DNA from: RGIG2041 sp045537695
Lineage (GTDB): Bacteria; Bacillota; Clostridia; UBA1381; UMGS1253
DNA length: 28,456 nt
Assembly: GCA_045537695.1 (NCBI GenBank)
Contig: JAZSQB010000073.1
Coordinates: 1-28,456 of the forward strand
Direction of reading: 5' to 3'
Shown here: one piece after another, positions 13,277 through 21,118 of the stretch
Numbering within the stretch: position 1 is the first letter of the stretch
How the letters are laid out: each line of letters starts with the position of its first letter
The notes under the pieces: model-generated
Databases searched by the model: none
What the model was told of the DNA's origin: nothing
What the model saw: only the letters and a program-made list of their open reading frames with translations
Program-made: the position numbers and the translations under genes

Positions 13277-15796
13277 TTAGAATGTGCTTTGCTCCGTTCT
13301 GCGGATGATGTCATCCTGCAGAGACTTGGAAAGCGATGTAAACAGTGCGCTGTAGCCTGCCACACGGACTACAAGGTTTTTGTAGTTTTCCGGATGCTTC
13401 TGTGCATCGTAGAGTGTTTCACGGCTGACAACGTTAAACTGCATGTGGCTGCCCTTCTGATCAAAGAACGCACGGATGAGCGATACGAAATTATCAAGTC
13501 CCTTTTCGCCCTTGAGTGCGGACGGATGGAACTTCATGTTAAAGAGCGTACCGTTCGATGCAATACCGTGGTCGAGCTTTGCAACGGAGTTTGCCGCCGC
13601 TGTCGGACCGCTTACGTCACGGCCTGCGCACGGGGATACACCGTCAGCCACCGGCGTGTATGCCAGTCTGCCGTCCGGTGTTGCACCGGTCTGTGCGCCG
13701 AGCGGCACGTTTGCAGATACCGGATAGAGACCTGCCTGATACTGACCGCCACGCGGATTTGTATATTTTTCTACCGGCTTTGTATAGGTATATGCTACTT
13801 CGCGGGCAAGCAAGTCTACTTCTTCGATATCATTACCGAAACGGTCAAGCTTTTCAATTTCTTCTAAAATCTCTGCGCCGCGTCCAGCTGTATTTGGAAG
13901 CGAAGCTCTGACTTGCGTATAAATTTTTGCAATTTCTTCTGCCCCGACTTCTTTGCCACTTGCTGTCAGCTGACGTGCGATTTCTGTTGTAAGTGCCTGT
14001 GCATCTACGCCGGCACCGCTATCGAAATTGCTTTCCAGTGCTGCTTTAAGCTCTGCCATTGTACATTTCTTGTCATCATATACAAGCTTCTTGACTGCAT
14101 ACATTGCGTCTGCCATATTTGCAACACCAAATCCCTGCGGGCCGGTAAAGTTGTAGATTGCGCCGCCTTCCTGCACGCTCTTACCTCTGCCGATACAATC
14201 TTCAACCATAGAAGAAAGGAACGGAAGCGGCGCACGCTCTGCGTGTGCCTTGTCAATCGCATTGTCCGCATTGACCATCAGCTTAATCTGATATTCCATC
14301 TGCGCCTTGTATGCATTAAAAAACTCTTCAAAGGTTTCCATCTTGGTTACATCGCCGGTAGAAATACTGATGGTTTTACCGTTTTCTTTACCGTCGTTGA
14401 ACACAAGCTCCGAAACACGGCACATATTAAAGAATGCCGCATCGTGCCAGCCGTCGGTTTTACCCGATTTCTGCGGCTCTACACAACCGATGATATTGTA
14501 ATCACGTGCATCTTCCAGTGTAAGACCGCGGTTTAAAAGCGACGGAATAATCACTTCGTCATTGTAGTACGCCGGAAGACCTACGCCCGTACGGGTCAAC
14601 TCTGCGGCACGTACTAAAAATTCATGCGGGGAACCGTTCCACACACGCACGGAGAAGGATGGCTGCGGCAAAAGCACATGCATCGTCGCCTCAATACACA
14701 TAAAGGACAGTTCATTTGTGGCATCTCTGCCGTCCGGCGTCTGACCGCCGGCAATTAAGTTCTGGAATGCGCTGTAGCCTGCAAAGCCTTCTGCGCTTGC
14801 CTGGTCGCGCACCTTGTTGATATCGTTGAGCTTTACCCAGATACAGTCGATGTACTCCTGCGCCTGCTCAAGCGTAATCTTGCCCTGCTTGTAATCCGCC
14901 TTGAAGTACGGATACATATACTGGTCAAATCTACCCGGGCTGATGGAGTGACCGCTCGACTCGGTCTGAATGAGCATTTGTACAAACCAGAACGACTGGC
15001 ATGCTTCATAAAAGCTTCTTGCACCGTTTGCCGGTACATGTGCACAGTTTTCACTGATTTTTTCAAGCTCTGCGCGACGCTTCGCATCTGCGCAATTTCT
15101 TGCTTCTTCCGCCGCTAACTTGCTGTAGCGAGTTGCAAATGTAATAACAGCTTCACAGCTTTCAATCACGGACCTTAAGAAGCTCTGTCGAACAGCGTAA
15201 TCACCGTCGCCGATGTCCAACTTCTCCAGCGCCGCTTTTGCTTCTGCAATAATACCGTTGTAACCGATTTTGAGCACCTTGCCGTAATTTACCGTTACAT
15301 GTCCAACACCGTTATAGAAGTAGTTGCCCGGTGTGAAGATGTTTGCTTCCATCGCTGTCAGCGTTTCCGGTGCCATATACGCAGTTGCAAGCTCGCTCGT
15401 GGTTCTGCCTTTCCAGTACGAATGGATTTTCTTAAGGCGTGCTTTGGTTTCTTCCGAAATATAGAACGGATCTGCACTTCTTGTCGCTACTGTATCGAGC
15501 TCGCCTTCAAGCCACGCAAAGGAAAATTCCGGAAATGTCTGGCAGGAGCGCGGACGTACGGTTGTGGAGCCGACAATCAGCTCCTCCGGACGAATTGTCA
15601 CCGGCAGATTCTCCAAAATGTGGCGGAAAGCCTTTGCCTTACGCTCAATCATCGGTAATCCTTCTGTGCGCTTAAACGACTCCGTCATCAGTTCCGCACG
15701 ATCTGCCTCAATCTGCGGCATTTCCTGAAATATATGGTCTATTAAATGACCGATTCTCGGACTTTTTTCAACTCTCGGAAAATTATAAAGTTGCAT
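13277..15796 (-). CDS. Glycyl radical diol dehydratase (B12-independent 1,2-propanediol dehydratase)
   Basis: The key microcompartment enzyme, removing water from (S)-1,2-propanediol to give propionaldehyde by radical chemistry. The active-site loop is GCVEP with the thiyl cysteine at 438 and the general base Glu440; His166 lies in NGVGHVTVN. The glycyl radical loop VVRVAGYSA is near the C-terminus with the radical glycine at about 814. From memory, Cys438, Glu440 and His166 equal the numbering of the Roseburia inulinivorans propanediol dehydratase, supporting this over glycerol dehydratase or choline lyase, which also have GCVEP. Length 839 is normal. No encapsulation helix is obvious. It starts after GAAAGGATGG, 30 nt from the HAD gene with no terminator between them. 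Confidence 0.93.
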   Translation of the reverse strand: MQLYNFPRVEKSPRIGHLIDHIFQEMPQIEADRAELMTESFKRTEGLPMIERKAKAFRHILENLPVTIRPEELIVGSTTVRPRSCQTFPEFSFAWLEGELDTVATRSADPFYISEETKARLKKIHSYWKGRTTSELATAYMAPETLTAMEANIFTPGNYFYNGVGHVTVNYGKVLKIGYNGIIAEAKAALEKLDIGDGDYAVRQSFLRSVIESCEAVITFATRYSKLAAEEARNCADAKRRAELEKISENCAHVPANGARSFYEACQSFWFVQMLIQTESSGHSISPGRFDQYMYPYFKADYKQGKITLEQAQEYIDCIWVKLNDINKVRDQASAEGFAGYSAFQNLIAGGQTPDGRDATNELSFMCIEATMHVLLPQPSFSVRVWNGSPHEFLVRAAELTRTGVGLPAYYNDEVIIPSLLNRGLTLEDARDYNIIGCVEPQKSGKTDGWHDAAFFNMCRVSELVFNDGKENGKTISISTGDVTKMETFEEFFNAYKAQMEYQIKLMVNADNAIDKAHAERAPLPFLSSMVEDCIGRGKSVQEGGAIYNFTGPQGFGVANMADAMYAVKKLVYDDKKCTMAELKAALESNFDSGAGVDAQALTTEIARQLTASGKEVGAEEIAKIYTQVRASLPNTAGRGAEILEEIEKLDRFGNDIEEVDLLAREVAYTYTKPVEKYTNPRGGQYQAGLYPVSANVPLGAQTGATPDGRLAYTPVADGVSPCAGRDVSGPTAAANSVAKLDHGIASNGTLFNMKFHPSALKGEKGLDNFVSLIRAFFDQKGSHMQFNVVSRETLYDAQKHPENYKNLVVRVAGYSALFTSLSKSLQDDIIRRTEQSTF

Positions 15797-15826
15797 ATTC
15801 TTCCATCCTTTCGGAAAAAATGATGT

Positions 15827-16531
15827 TTATTGTTTACTTATCCATTCTACAACATTGTCTGCTGTTTTTTTGCATATTTTCTGCACGACGTACTTCGCAT
15901 CTCTGACCGCTACGCTGTGCTCCACCGCCAGAAGCATCGGAATATCGTTCGTGTTATCGCCGATTGCCGTCGCTTCCGCCGGAGAAATGCCGTAGTGCCT
16001 GAGTAAAAACCTTGTCGCACTGCCTTTATCTATACTGACTGCCGTATACTCCGTCAGGCGCAAATCCTGATATACTGTCTCCACGCCTTCCGCAACAAAA
16101 TCACGGGTAAATACAACCGCTTTATAAATCGGCTCGTCTATTTCCGCCGTCTGCGTAAACTCAATAGCATGCCCGCGATAGTGCAGCTTCATTTCACGCA
16201 CAAAGGCATTTTGTCCTTTGACGTACGTGGTGAATCTGCCCTGCAGCAGAAGCGTGTCCGCTTTATCAAACTGTGCGATGTTTTCTATCGGTGCAGCGAA
16301 AAGCAATTGACAACCTTCGAATATTAACGCACCATCGCACGCAACAAAGCACATTTCATCCTGCACCGGCAAAAATAAATGCCATAACTCACTGATGGCT
16401 CTACCGGAGGCAATCACAAATCTTTTATCTTCCTTTCGCATTGCCGCAATCGCATCATATGCCTTGGGGGATATTCTGTTTTCTGTCGGACGGAGCAATG
16501 TGCCGTCCAAATCCGATAAAATCATTTTCAT
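15827..16531 (-). CDS. HAD-superfamily (Cof/IIB type) phosphatase
   Basis: HAD phosphatase with motif I LSDLDGTLL at the N-terminus (nucleophile and acid Asp), motif II IASGR, motif III lysine in the ISIDKGSA-like segment (AVSIDKGSATRFLL), and motif IV GDNTNDIPML. The large C2B-type cap between motifs II and III and the 234-residue length fit the Cof family of sugar-phosphate phosphatases. Start ATG at 16531 is 8 nt after AGGTGG; a GTG at 16543 is in frame but inside that motif. It has its own sigma-A promoter and is the first gene of the unit that continues into the dehydratase 30 nt later. A role in removing toxic phosphosugars, or none in the pathway, are both possible. Confidence 0.88.
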   Translation of the reverse strand: MKMILSDLDGTLLRPTENRISPKAYDAIAAMRKEDKRFVIASGRAISELWHLFLPVQDEMCFVACDGALIFEGCQLLFAAPIENIAQFDKADTLLLQGRFTTYVKGQNAFVREMKLHYRGHAIEFTQTAEIDEPIYKAVVFTRDFVAEGVETVYQDLRLTEYTAVSIDKGSATRFLLRHYGISPAEATAIGDNTNDIPMLLAVEHSVAVRDAKYVVQKICKKTADNVVEWISKQ

Positions 16532-16556
16532 ACAAAAATCCACCTATTCACTTATA

Positions 16557-16585
16557 ATCATACTCCAAATCAAAGAAAAAGTCAA
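16557..16585 (-). promoter_or_regulatory. Sigma-A promoter of the HAD-dehydratase operon
   Basis: Minus strand TTGACT (16585-16580), 17-nt spacer, TATGAT (16562-16557). It is the only promoter-like sequence seen before HAD, dehydratase, activase, EutS and EutP. Its spacer lacks the palindrome found in the aldolase promoter. Confidence 0.7.
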
Positions 16586-16598
16586 TAGAAAAACAAAC

Positions 16599-16642
16599 AA
16601 AAAAAGAAAAACACAGATTTTTCAAAAATCTTTTGTGTTTTT
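16599..16642 (-). terminator. Terminator-like hairpin upstream of the HAD promoter
   Basis: AAAAACACA / TGTGTTTTT with an inner GATTT/AAATC stem and a small bulge (16607-16642), followed on the minus strand by C and seven T (16605-16599). It would block read-through from upstream into the HAD operon. AT-rich, so strength is uncertain. Confidence 0.45.
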
Positions 16643-16785
16643 CCATTTGTTATAAGTTCTCATATTATGTTCGTTTATTCTCTTTTTTCTCTTGTCAACC
16701 TATCAATGCACAAACCTAATTTTAATTTAGGCATACCCTACAAATTGAAATAGAAGAAATGTATATGAGTGAAAAGAATGTGTAA

Positions 16786-16885
16786 GGGACGGTCTTCCTA
16801 TGGGTCGGCCATGCCGCGGCTCTGACAATCCCCCGGATTGTCATTCACTACCGCGTCAGCCGCTTCGCTACGTCCTCGACGTCCC
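16786..16885. repeat. 100-bp nested inverted-repeat element
   Basis: Terminal GGGACG (16786-16791) and CGTCCC (16880-16885) enclose GCGGCT/AGCCGC (16816-16821, 16858-16863) and an inner perfect hairpin GACAATCC-CCC-GGATTGTC (16824-16842). The GC-rich block stands out sharply from the AT-rich surroundings and encodes no plausible protein, so it looks like a small interspersed element. Confidence 0.6.
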
Positions 16886-16895
16886 GTATTACAAC

Positions 16896-16922
16896 AAAAA
16901 GAGGGTTATCAACCCTCTTTTT
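16896..16922 (-). terminator. trmB terminator overlapping the end of its coding sequence
   Basis: AAAAAGAGGGTT-GAT-AACCCTCTTTTT on the minus strand is a 12-bp perfect stem with a 3-nt loop ending in a T-run. Its 5' arm and loop contain the last codons and the TGA stop (16911-16909) of trmB. Confidence 0.9.
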
Positions 16923-17571
16923 CTACTTTCTTCTTCAATTTTACAACACATCTGTTAATAAGGAAACCCTTTGCCGAGAAATTGTCCTCATACTCGGTGT
17001 GGATATTGTCTTTTTCGTACTCACTGTTGTGTAAATCAAAGGTCAGCTCGCTGATTTCGGCATCCACGCTTTTAAATTCTTCTAACGAAAAATCAAACAG
17101 CGGTCGGTTGTCGGTCTTAAAATGTACGCTGCCGCTTTCTTTAAGCACAATCGCGTACTTTTCAAGGAAGGTATGGTATGTAAGACGGCGTTTTGCCTGC
17201 TTTGCTTTCTTCCACGGGTCACTGAAATTGAGATAAATACGGTCAATTTCACTTTCGTCAAACACTTCGCAGATGTCCTTTGCATCAAAATTGATGAAAC
17301 GCACATTCGTCACGCCTGCTTCTTTTACCTTTTCCATCGCGATGATGATAACATCGAGACAAACCTCAACAGCTACATAATTAATGTCCGGATTTTTCAT
17401 GGCTGTTTCCATAACGAATTTACCCTTGCCACACCCGATTTCTAAGTGAATCGGGTTGGTATTTCCGAAAAATTCGTGCCACTTACCCTTTAACGAAAAC
17501 GGCTCCGTTACTGCAATATCTATATTTTTTTCAAACCGCGCATCGCGGTTTTTCTTTCTACGCATTCTCAT
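16909..17571 (-). CDS. trmB: tRNA (guanine-N7)-methyltransferase TrmB
   Basis: It methylates G46 in the tRNA variable loop using S-adenosylmethionine. Visible are the SAM-binding LEIGCGKGKFV, AVEVCLDVI, FINFDAKDI, and the family-specific LNFSDPWKKAKQAKRRL stretch, followed by HFKTDNRPLFDFSLE. The start at 17571 (MRMRRKKNRDARF) is 7 nt after GGAG; the frame runs upstream to 17649 but through the repeat element and without a ribosome site. About 220 residues, the usual length. The stop codon lies inside its terminator hairpin. A separate unit from serS is likely, given the 200-bp gap. Confidence 0.95.
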   Translation of the reverse strand: MRMRRKKNRDARFEKNIDIAVTEPFSLKGKWHEFFGNTNPIHLEIGCGKGKFVMETAMKNPDINYVAVEVCLDVIIIAMEKVKEAGVTNVRFINFDAKDICEVFDESEIDRIYLNFSDPWKKAKQAKRRLTYHTFLEKYAIVLKESGSVHFKTDNRPLFDFSLEEFKSVDAEISELTFDLHNSEYEKDNIHTEYEDNFSAKGFLINRCVVKLKKKVEKEG

Positions 17572-17634
17572 AATGATTCTCCAAAAATGCAATTTATAAT
17601 TGTTCGATGGAGATAGGAAAAAGGCTTTGGAATG

Positions 17635-17710
17635 AACAAACTGAGCCAAAGCGTAAGCTTTTTAGGTGACCCGAAGGCGTACATCGGTACGTCGAGCGGC
17701 AAAGTTTGTT
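17635..17710. repeat. 76-bp palindromic intergenic element (GTAC-N4-GTAC core)
   Basis: Ends AACAAACT (17635-17642) and AGTTTGTT (17703-17710) are a perfect inverted repeat. Further in are GAGCC and GGC, and the core is GTAC-ATCG-GTAC (17679-17690) with CCGAAGGC and GTCGAGCGGC flanks. Core and spacing match the element at 5369-5453, but the outer arms differ. It sits between trmB and serS. Confidence 0.55.
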
Positions 17711-17774
17711 TATAGCGAGAAAAGTTTTCTTTTCTTGCGGTCCGGAGTCTTTTAACATCCCCAGAGTTTTCAGA

Positions 17775-19055
17775 TTATCTGATTTCGGTCATGCCACCCA
17801 TATACGGGGAAAGTGCCTTTGGAATCGCAATCGAGCCGTCCGCACGCAGGTTGTTTACCAAAAATGCAATCAACATACGCGGCGGTGCAACAACCGTGTT
17901 GTTCAAGGTGTGCGGGAAGTAATTGCCCGTTTCCTTGTTCTTTACGCGGATACCGAGACGGCGCGCCTGCGCATCCCCGAGATTCGAGCAGCTGCCGACC
18001 TCAAAATACTTTTGCTGACGCGGAGACCAAGCCTCTACATCGATACTCTTTACCTTCAAATCCGCTAAATCACCGGAGCAACACTCGAGTGTTCTTACCG
18101 GAATATCTAGTGTTCTGAAGAAGTCAACCGTATTGTTGTAAAGCTTTTCAAACCACTGCGGGCTTTCTTCCGGCTTGCATACAACAACCATTTCCTGCTT
18201 TTCAAACTGGTGAATTCTGTATACACCGCGCTCTTCAATACCATGCGCGCCAACTTCTTTTCTAAAGCACGGCGAGTAGCTTGTTAGTGCCTGCGGCAGC
18301 TCTTCTTCCTCAAGTGCCGTATCAATAAACTTACCAATCATGGAGTGCTCACTTGTACCGATTAAGTACAAATCCTCCCCCTCGATTTTGTACATCATAT
18401 TTTCCATTTCCGCAAAGCTCATAACACCTGTAACAACGTTACTTCTAATCATAAATGGCGGAATGTAGTATGTAAAACCGCGGTCAACCATAAAGTCACG
18501 TGCATAGGACAAAATTGCAGAATGTAAACGTGCAATATTACCCTTCAGGTAGTAAAAACCGTTACCGCTTGTACGGCGTGCACTGTCTAAATCAATTCCG
18601 TTTAGGCTTTCCATAATATCTACATGGTACGGAACTTCAAAATCCGGTACTACCGGCTCACCGTAACGCTGCACTTCTACATTTTCACTATCATCCTTGC
18701 CAAGCGGTACGCTATCATCAATGATGTTCGGAATTACCAGCATACGCTCGCGAATCTGACCTTCCAAAACTGTGATTTTTTCTTCCAGCTCTGCAAGCTC
18801 ACCAGCCATATCGCTGACCTGCTTTTTGGTCTGCTCCGCTTCGTCGCGCTTACCCTGCGCCATCAAAGCACCAATCTGCTTACTGATGGTATTTCTCTGG
18901 CTTCTCAAATAATCGCAGCGCTGCTTTGCTTCTCGAAACTGCTTGTCAAATTCAATAACCTCGTCTACCAAAACGAGCTTTTCATCCTGAAACTTCTTTT
19001 TAATATTTTCCTTTACCAATTCCGGATTGGTTCTGATTAATTTCATATCAATCAT
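17775..19055 (-). CDS. serS: Seryl-tRNA synthetase
   Basis: Class II synthetase charging tRNA-Ser. An N-terminal long coiled-coil arm (about residues 28-100, QRNTISKQIGALMAQGKRDEAEQ) is followed by the catalytic domain with motif 2 (FRKEVGAHGIEERGVYRIHQFEKQE) and motif 3 (NNTVVAPPRMLIAFLVNN). The TSEHSMIGKF loop binds serine. I chose ATG 19055 (MIDMKLIRTNPE, the family's usual start), 9 nt after AAAGGA, over 19064. About 426 residues. Only 44 nt separate it from the upstream gene, leaving no room for a T-box leader, so it is probably co-transcribed with the gene before it. Confidence 0.97.
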   Translation of the reverse strand: MIDMKLIRTNPELVKENIKKKFQDEKLVLVDEVIEFDKQFREAKQRCDYLRSQRNTISKQIGALMAQGKRDEAEQTKKQVSDMAGELAELEEKITVLEGQIRERMLVIPNIIDDSVPLGKDDSENVEVQRYGEPVVPDFEVPYHVDIMESLNGIDLDSARRTSGNGFYYLKGNIARLHSAILSYARDFMVDRGFTYYIPPFMIRSNVVTGVMSFAEMENMMYKIEGEDLYLIGTSEHSMIGKFIDTALEEEELPQALTSYSPCFRKEVGAHGIEERGVYRIHQFEKQEMVVVCKPEESPQWFEKLYNNTVDFFRTLDIPVRTLECCSGDLADLKVKSIDVEAWSPRQQKYFEVGSCSNLGDAQARRLGIRVKNKETGNYFPHTLNNTVVAPPRMLIAFLVNNLRADGSIAIPKALSPYMGGMTEIR

Positions 19056-19099
19056 GATTGTCATTCCTTTCTGTTATATAAAAAATTAATTATTTTTTA

Positions 19100-19528
19100 C
19101 TACTCAAGAGCTCGTTTTACTCTTCTGTAAAGCGACGGAATTCGTTCATCCACTTGTGTCTGCGTTACTTCATTCATCATCTGCTCCATAGTTTCATAAT
19201 CATCATCGGTATATGCTTTATACAGCTTTGCAACCTTTTCACGAATAATTTTTTCATCCTCCAGTGCCTGGTTTGCAGCATCCAATGCAGCTTGTGTATC
19301 TGTTTGCTGCTGCTTTAAAATCGCCAATTCTTCCGTTAACTGCTTATTGATATCCTGCAAATTATTAATTTTTTGCTTTGATGTTGCCGTCAGCGGTGCC
19401 AATACACTTAAATTGCCGTCATCATCTACAATTTTACTTTGCGTGTACGTCGTAATTAAAATCAAAAGAATCGCAATTGAAAATAACACTGCCGTGTATA
19501 TCCATAATGTTTTCGTACTCTTTTTCAT
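19100..19528 (-). CDS. Small single-span membrane protein with coiled coil, unknown function
   Basis: 142 residues. MKKSTK is followed by a strong membrane helix (about residues 8-26, LWIYTAVLFSIAILLILIT), then an exposed C-terminal region with a Gln/Leu-rich coiled coil (about 55-100) and an acidic end rich in Met and Gln (YETMEQMMNEVTQTQ). Basic residues before the helix suggest an N-in, C-out anchor. A GGGAG-like site precedes the ATG. It lies 16 nt after the DUF4446 gene and before serS. I do not recognise a named family. Confidence 0.8.
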   Translation of the reverse strand: MKKSTKTLWIYTAVLFSIAILLILITTYTQSKIVDDDGNLSVLAPLTATSKQKINNLQDINKQLTEELAILKQQQTDTQAALDAANQALEDEKIIREKVAKLYKAYTDDDYETMEQMMNEVTQTQVDERIPSLYRRVKRALE

Positions 19529-19544
19529 AAATGACTCTCCCTTT

Positions 19545-20051
19545 CTATCTATTTATCTTATTTTCATAATTCTGCTGTGCATAAGAAATCGCACGCGCTT
19601 CTTCGTCTGAAAGCATAATGGTGCTTTTCCCCTGCACAACCGGTTTTAAATACGTATTGGAAATATCCCGTCCAAAAATTCCGCTTACTACAAATCCACA
19701 ATCTTTTTCATCTAAAATTGCAAAACTGTAGCTTAATTCATTGGACATCGTATCAAATGCATCATAGCGCACATAACCAATTTTCATTCGAGCGGCATCG
19801 TTTAATTTTTCCAATTGCTTAAAGCTGTCTAAAGTATTATGAATATCCTGCGTCAATTCATCTAACTTATTATAATACAAAACAATGGTTTCGTCCAGCT
19901 TTCCGTTCGAACAATTTTTCAAAATTCGTTTAATTTTTCGATTGTTGTATGCAGTTACCCGAATCGTCGCAATCAACATAATCAACAATACAATATCTGC
20001 AAAAATCAAAGCATATATAATGTTTGTTGTGTTTGAAAAAAATTCTATCAA
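19545..20051 (-). CDS. DUF4446-family membrane protein
   Basis: 168 residues with one N-terminal membrane helix (about 12-34, YALIFADIVLLIMLIATIRV), a short coiled region (KLDELTQDIHNTLDSFKQLEKL) and a compact C-terminal domain with YVRYDAFDTMSNELSYSFAILDEKDCGFVVSG, the DUF4446 signature, ending in EEARAISYAQQN. Genes of this family are found next to parB in many Clostridia and Bacilli, as here; function is unknown. The start is a TTG at 20051 with only a weak GGTGA upstream, so the exact start is uncertain. A 154-bp gap without clear signals separates it from parB. Confidence 0.88.
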   Translation of the reverse strand: MIEFFSNTTNIIYALIFADIVLLIMLIATIRVTAYNNRKIKRILKNCSNGKLDETIVLYYNKLDELTQDIHNTLDSFKQLEKLNDAARMKIGYVRYDAFDTMSNELSYSFAILDEKDCGFVVSGIFGRDISNTYLKPVVQGKSTIMLSDEEARAISYAQQNYENKINR

Positions 20052-20205
20052 TTGTAAAATTCACCGTCCAAACTATTGTTTTTTTATGCTTGCGCTAAAT
20101 CGCCGCAAAAATGCGCTGTATTCAAAAAACTCTCAAATTGATAACAATACATAGCTATAACATCGAAAATTCAATACAGAGCTTCCATATTTTGTAATTT
20201 TATGT

Positions 20206-21090
20206 CTAAAATTGTAATATTTTTAGTATTCTGTCTAAATCTTCGCTTCCGTAGTATTCAATTTCTATTTTTCCCTTTTTTGCACCGTTTATAATTTGAA
20301 CTTTCGTTCCAAGCTTGTTTCCAATGCTTTTTTGCAATGCTGTAAGTTCAATATCCAATACAGACGGCTTGTCCAATTTTTTCTTTTCCATTTTTTTCTG
20401 CTTCGGCAAAATTTTTGCAAGTGCTTCTGCCTGACGGACACTAAGTTGTTCACTTACAATTTTTTCACAAAGCAATGCCTGCAGTTCCGCTGTTGGTAAG
20501 GATAAAATCGCACGGGCATGTCCTGCAGATAAAAGGCCTTCTGCCAGCTGTTTTTGAATTATTTCCGGCAATGCAAGTAAACGAAGTGCATTTGCAACCG
20601 CACTGCGGCTTTTGCCGACGCGCTGCGCAATTTTTTCCTGCGTCAAGTTAAATTCATCCATCAAACGCTTATAGCCGAGGGATTCTTCTACCGGATTTAA
20701 GTTTTCACGCTGCAAATTTTCAATCAATGCAATTTCCATAACCGTTTGTTCATCATAAGTACGGATAATTGCAGGAATTTCTTTTATTTTTGCCAAACGG
20801 CATGCACGCCAACGACGTTCACCGGCAATAATCTGATACTGTCCGTTGCCTATATTCTGCACTAAAATCGGCTGAATCACACCGTGCTGCCGGATAGAAT
20901 CTGCTAAAGCGGCAAGCTTTTCTTCATCAAAAGCCTTTCTAGGCTGTTCTTTATTCGGCTCTACTTGCGAAAGCTTCAACATTACAACATTATCATTATT
21001 TTCTTTTTCCGGTAAAGACGGTGCCGTTACCGAATTTATATCATTTGTAAAAAGCGCGCCAAGACCTTTTCCCAAACCGCCTTTTGCCAT
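20206..21090 (-). CDS. parB: Chromosome-partitioning protein ParB/Spo0J
   Basis: It binds parS and spreads as a CTP-dependent clamp, loading condensin and stimulating ParA. N-terminus MAKGGLGKGLGALF is the family's ParA-stimulating peptide. The CTP-binding motifs are present (GERRWRACR about residue 91-99; ENLQRENLNPVEE), followed by the helix-turn-helix TQEKIAQRVGKSRSAVANALRLL that reads parS, and a C-terminal dimerisation domain. 294 residues, typical. It is 28 nt after parA; its two target sites lie at 21963-22020, just upstream of parA. Confidence 0.97.
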   Translation of the reverse strand: MAKGGLGKGLGALFTNDINSVTAPSLPEKENNDNVVMLKLSQVEPNKEQPRKAFDEEKLAALADSIRQHGVIQPILVQNIGNGQYQIIAGERRWRACRLAKIKEIPAIIRTYDEQTVMEIALIENLQRENLNPVEESLGYKRLMDEFNLTQEKIAQRVGKSRSAVANALRLLALPEIIQKQLAEGLLSAGHARAILSLPTAELQALLCEKIVSEQLSVRQAEALAKILPKQKKMEKKKLDKPSVLDIELTALQKSIGNKLGTKVQIINGAKKGKIEIEYYGSEDLDRILKILQF

Positions 21091-21118
21091 AAAGCATCTA
21101 CCTTTCTTCTTTTATGAA

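Larger units (their letters stand above)
16532..16908. other. Gene-free 377-bp gap between trmB and the HAD gene
   Basis: This gap holds the HAD promoter, the AT-rich hairpin, the 100-bp structured repeat and the trmB terminator listed separately. The remaining piece, 16643-16785, is AT-rich with a small inverted repeat CCTAA/TTAGG (16716-16732). I see no gene. Confidence 0.6.

Noticed and set aside
13277..15796. Choline trimethylamine-lyase or glycerol dehydratase identity
   Set aside because: GCVEP is shared, but the locus has a fuculose/rhamnulose-type aldolase and PduL/PduP-like enzymes and no choline genes. The His166/Cys438/Glu440 positions fit propanediol dehydratase. A substrate assay would settle it.
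16909..17649. Longer TrmB starting at 17649
   Set aside because: The added residues translate spacer and part of the GTAC-core element; ATG 17571 has GGAG and matches the family start.
19056..19099. T-box riboswitch before serS
   Set aside because: Only 44 nt separate serS from the upstream gene, too short for a T-box, and no T-box motif is seen.
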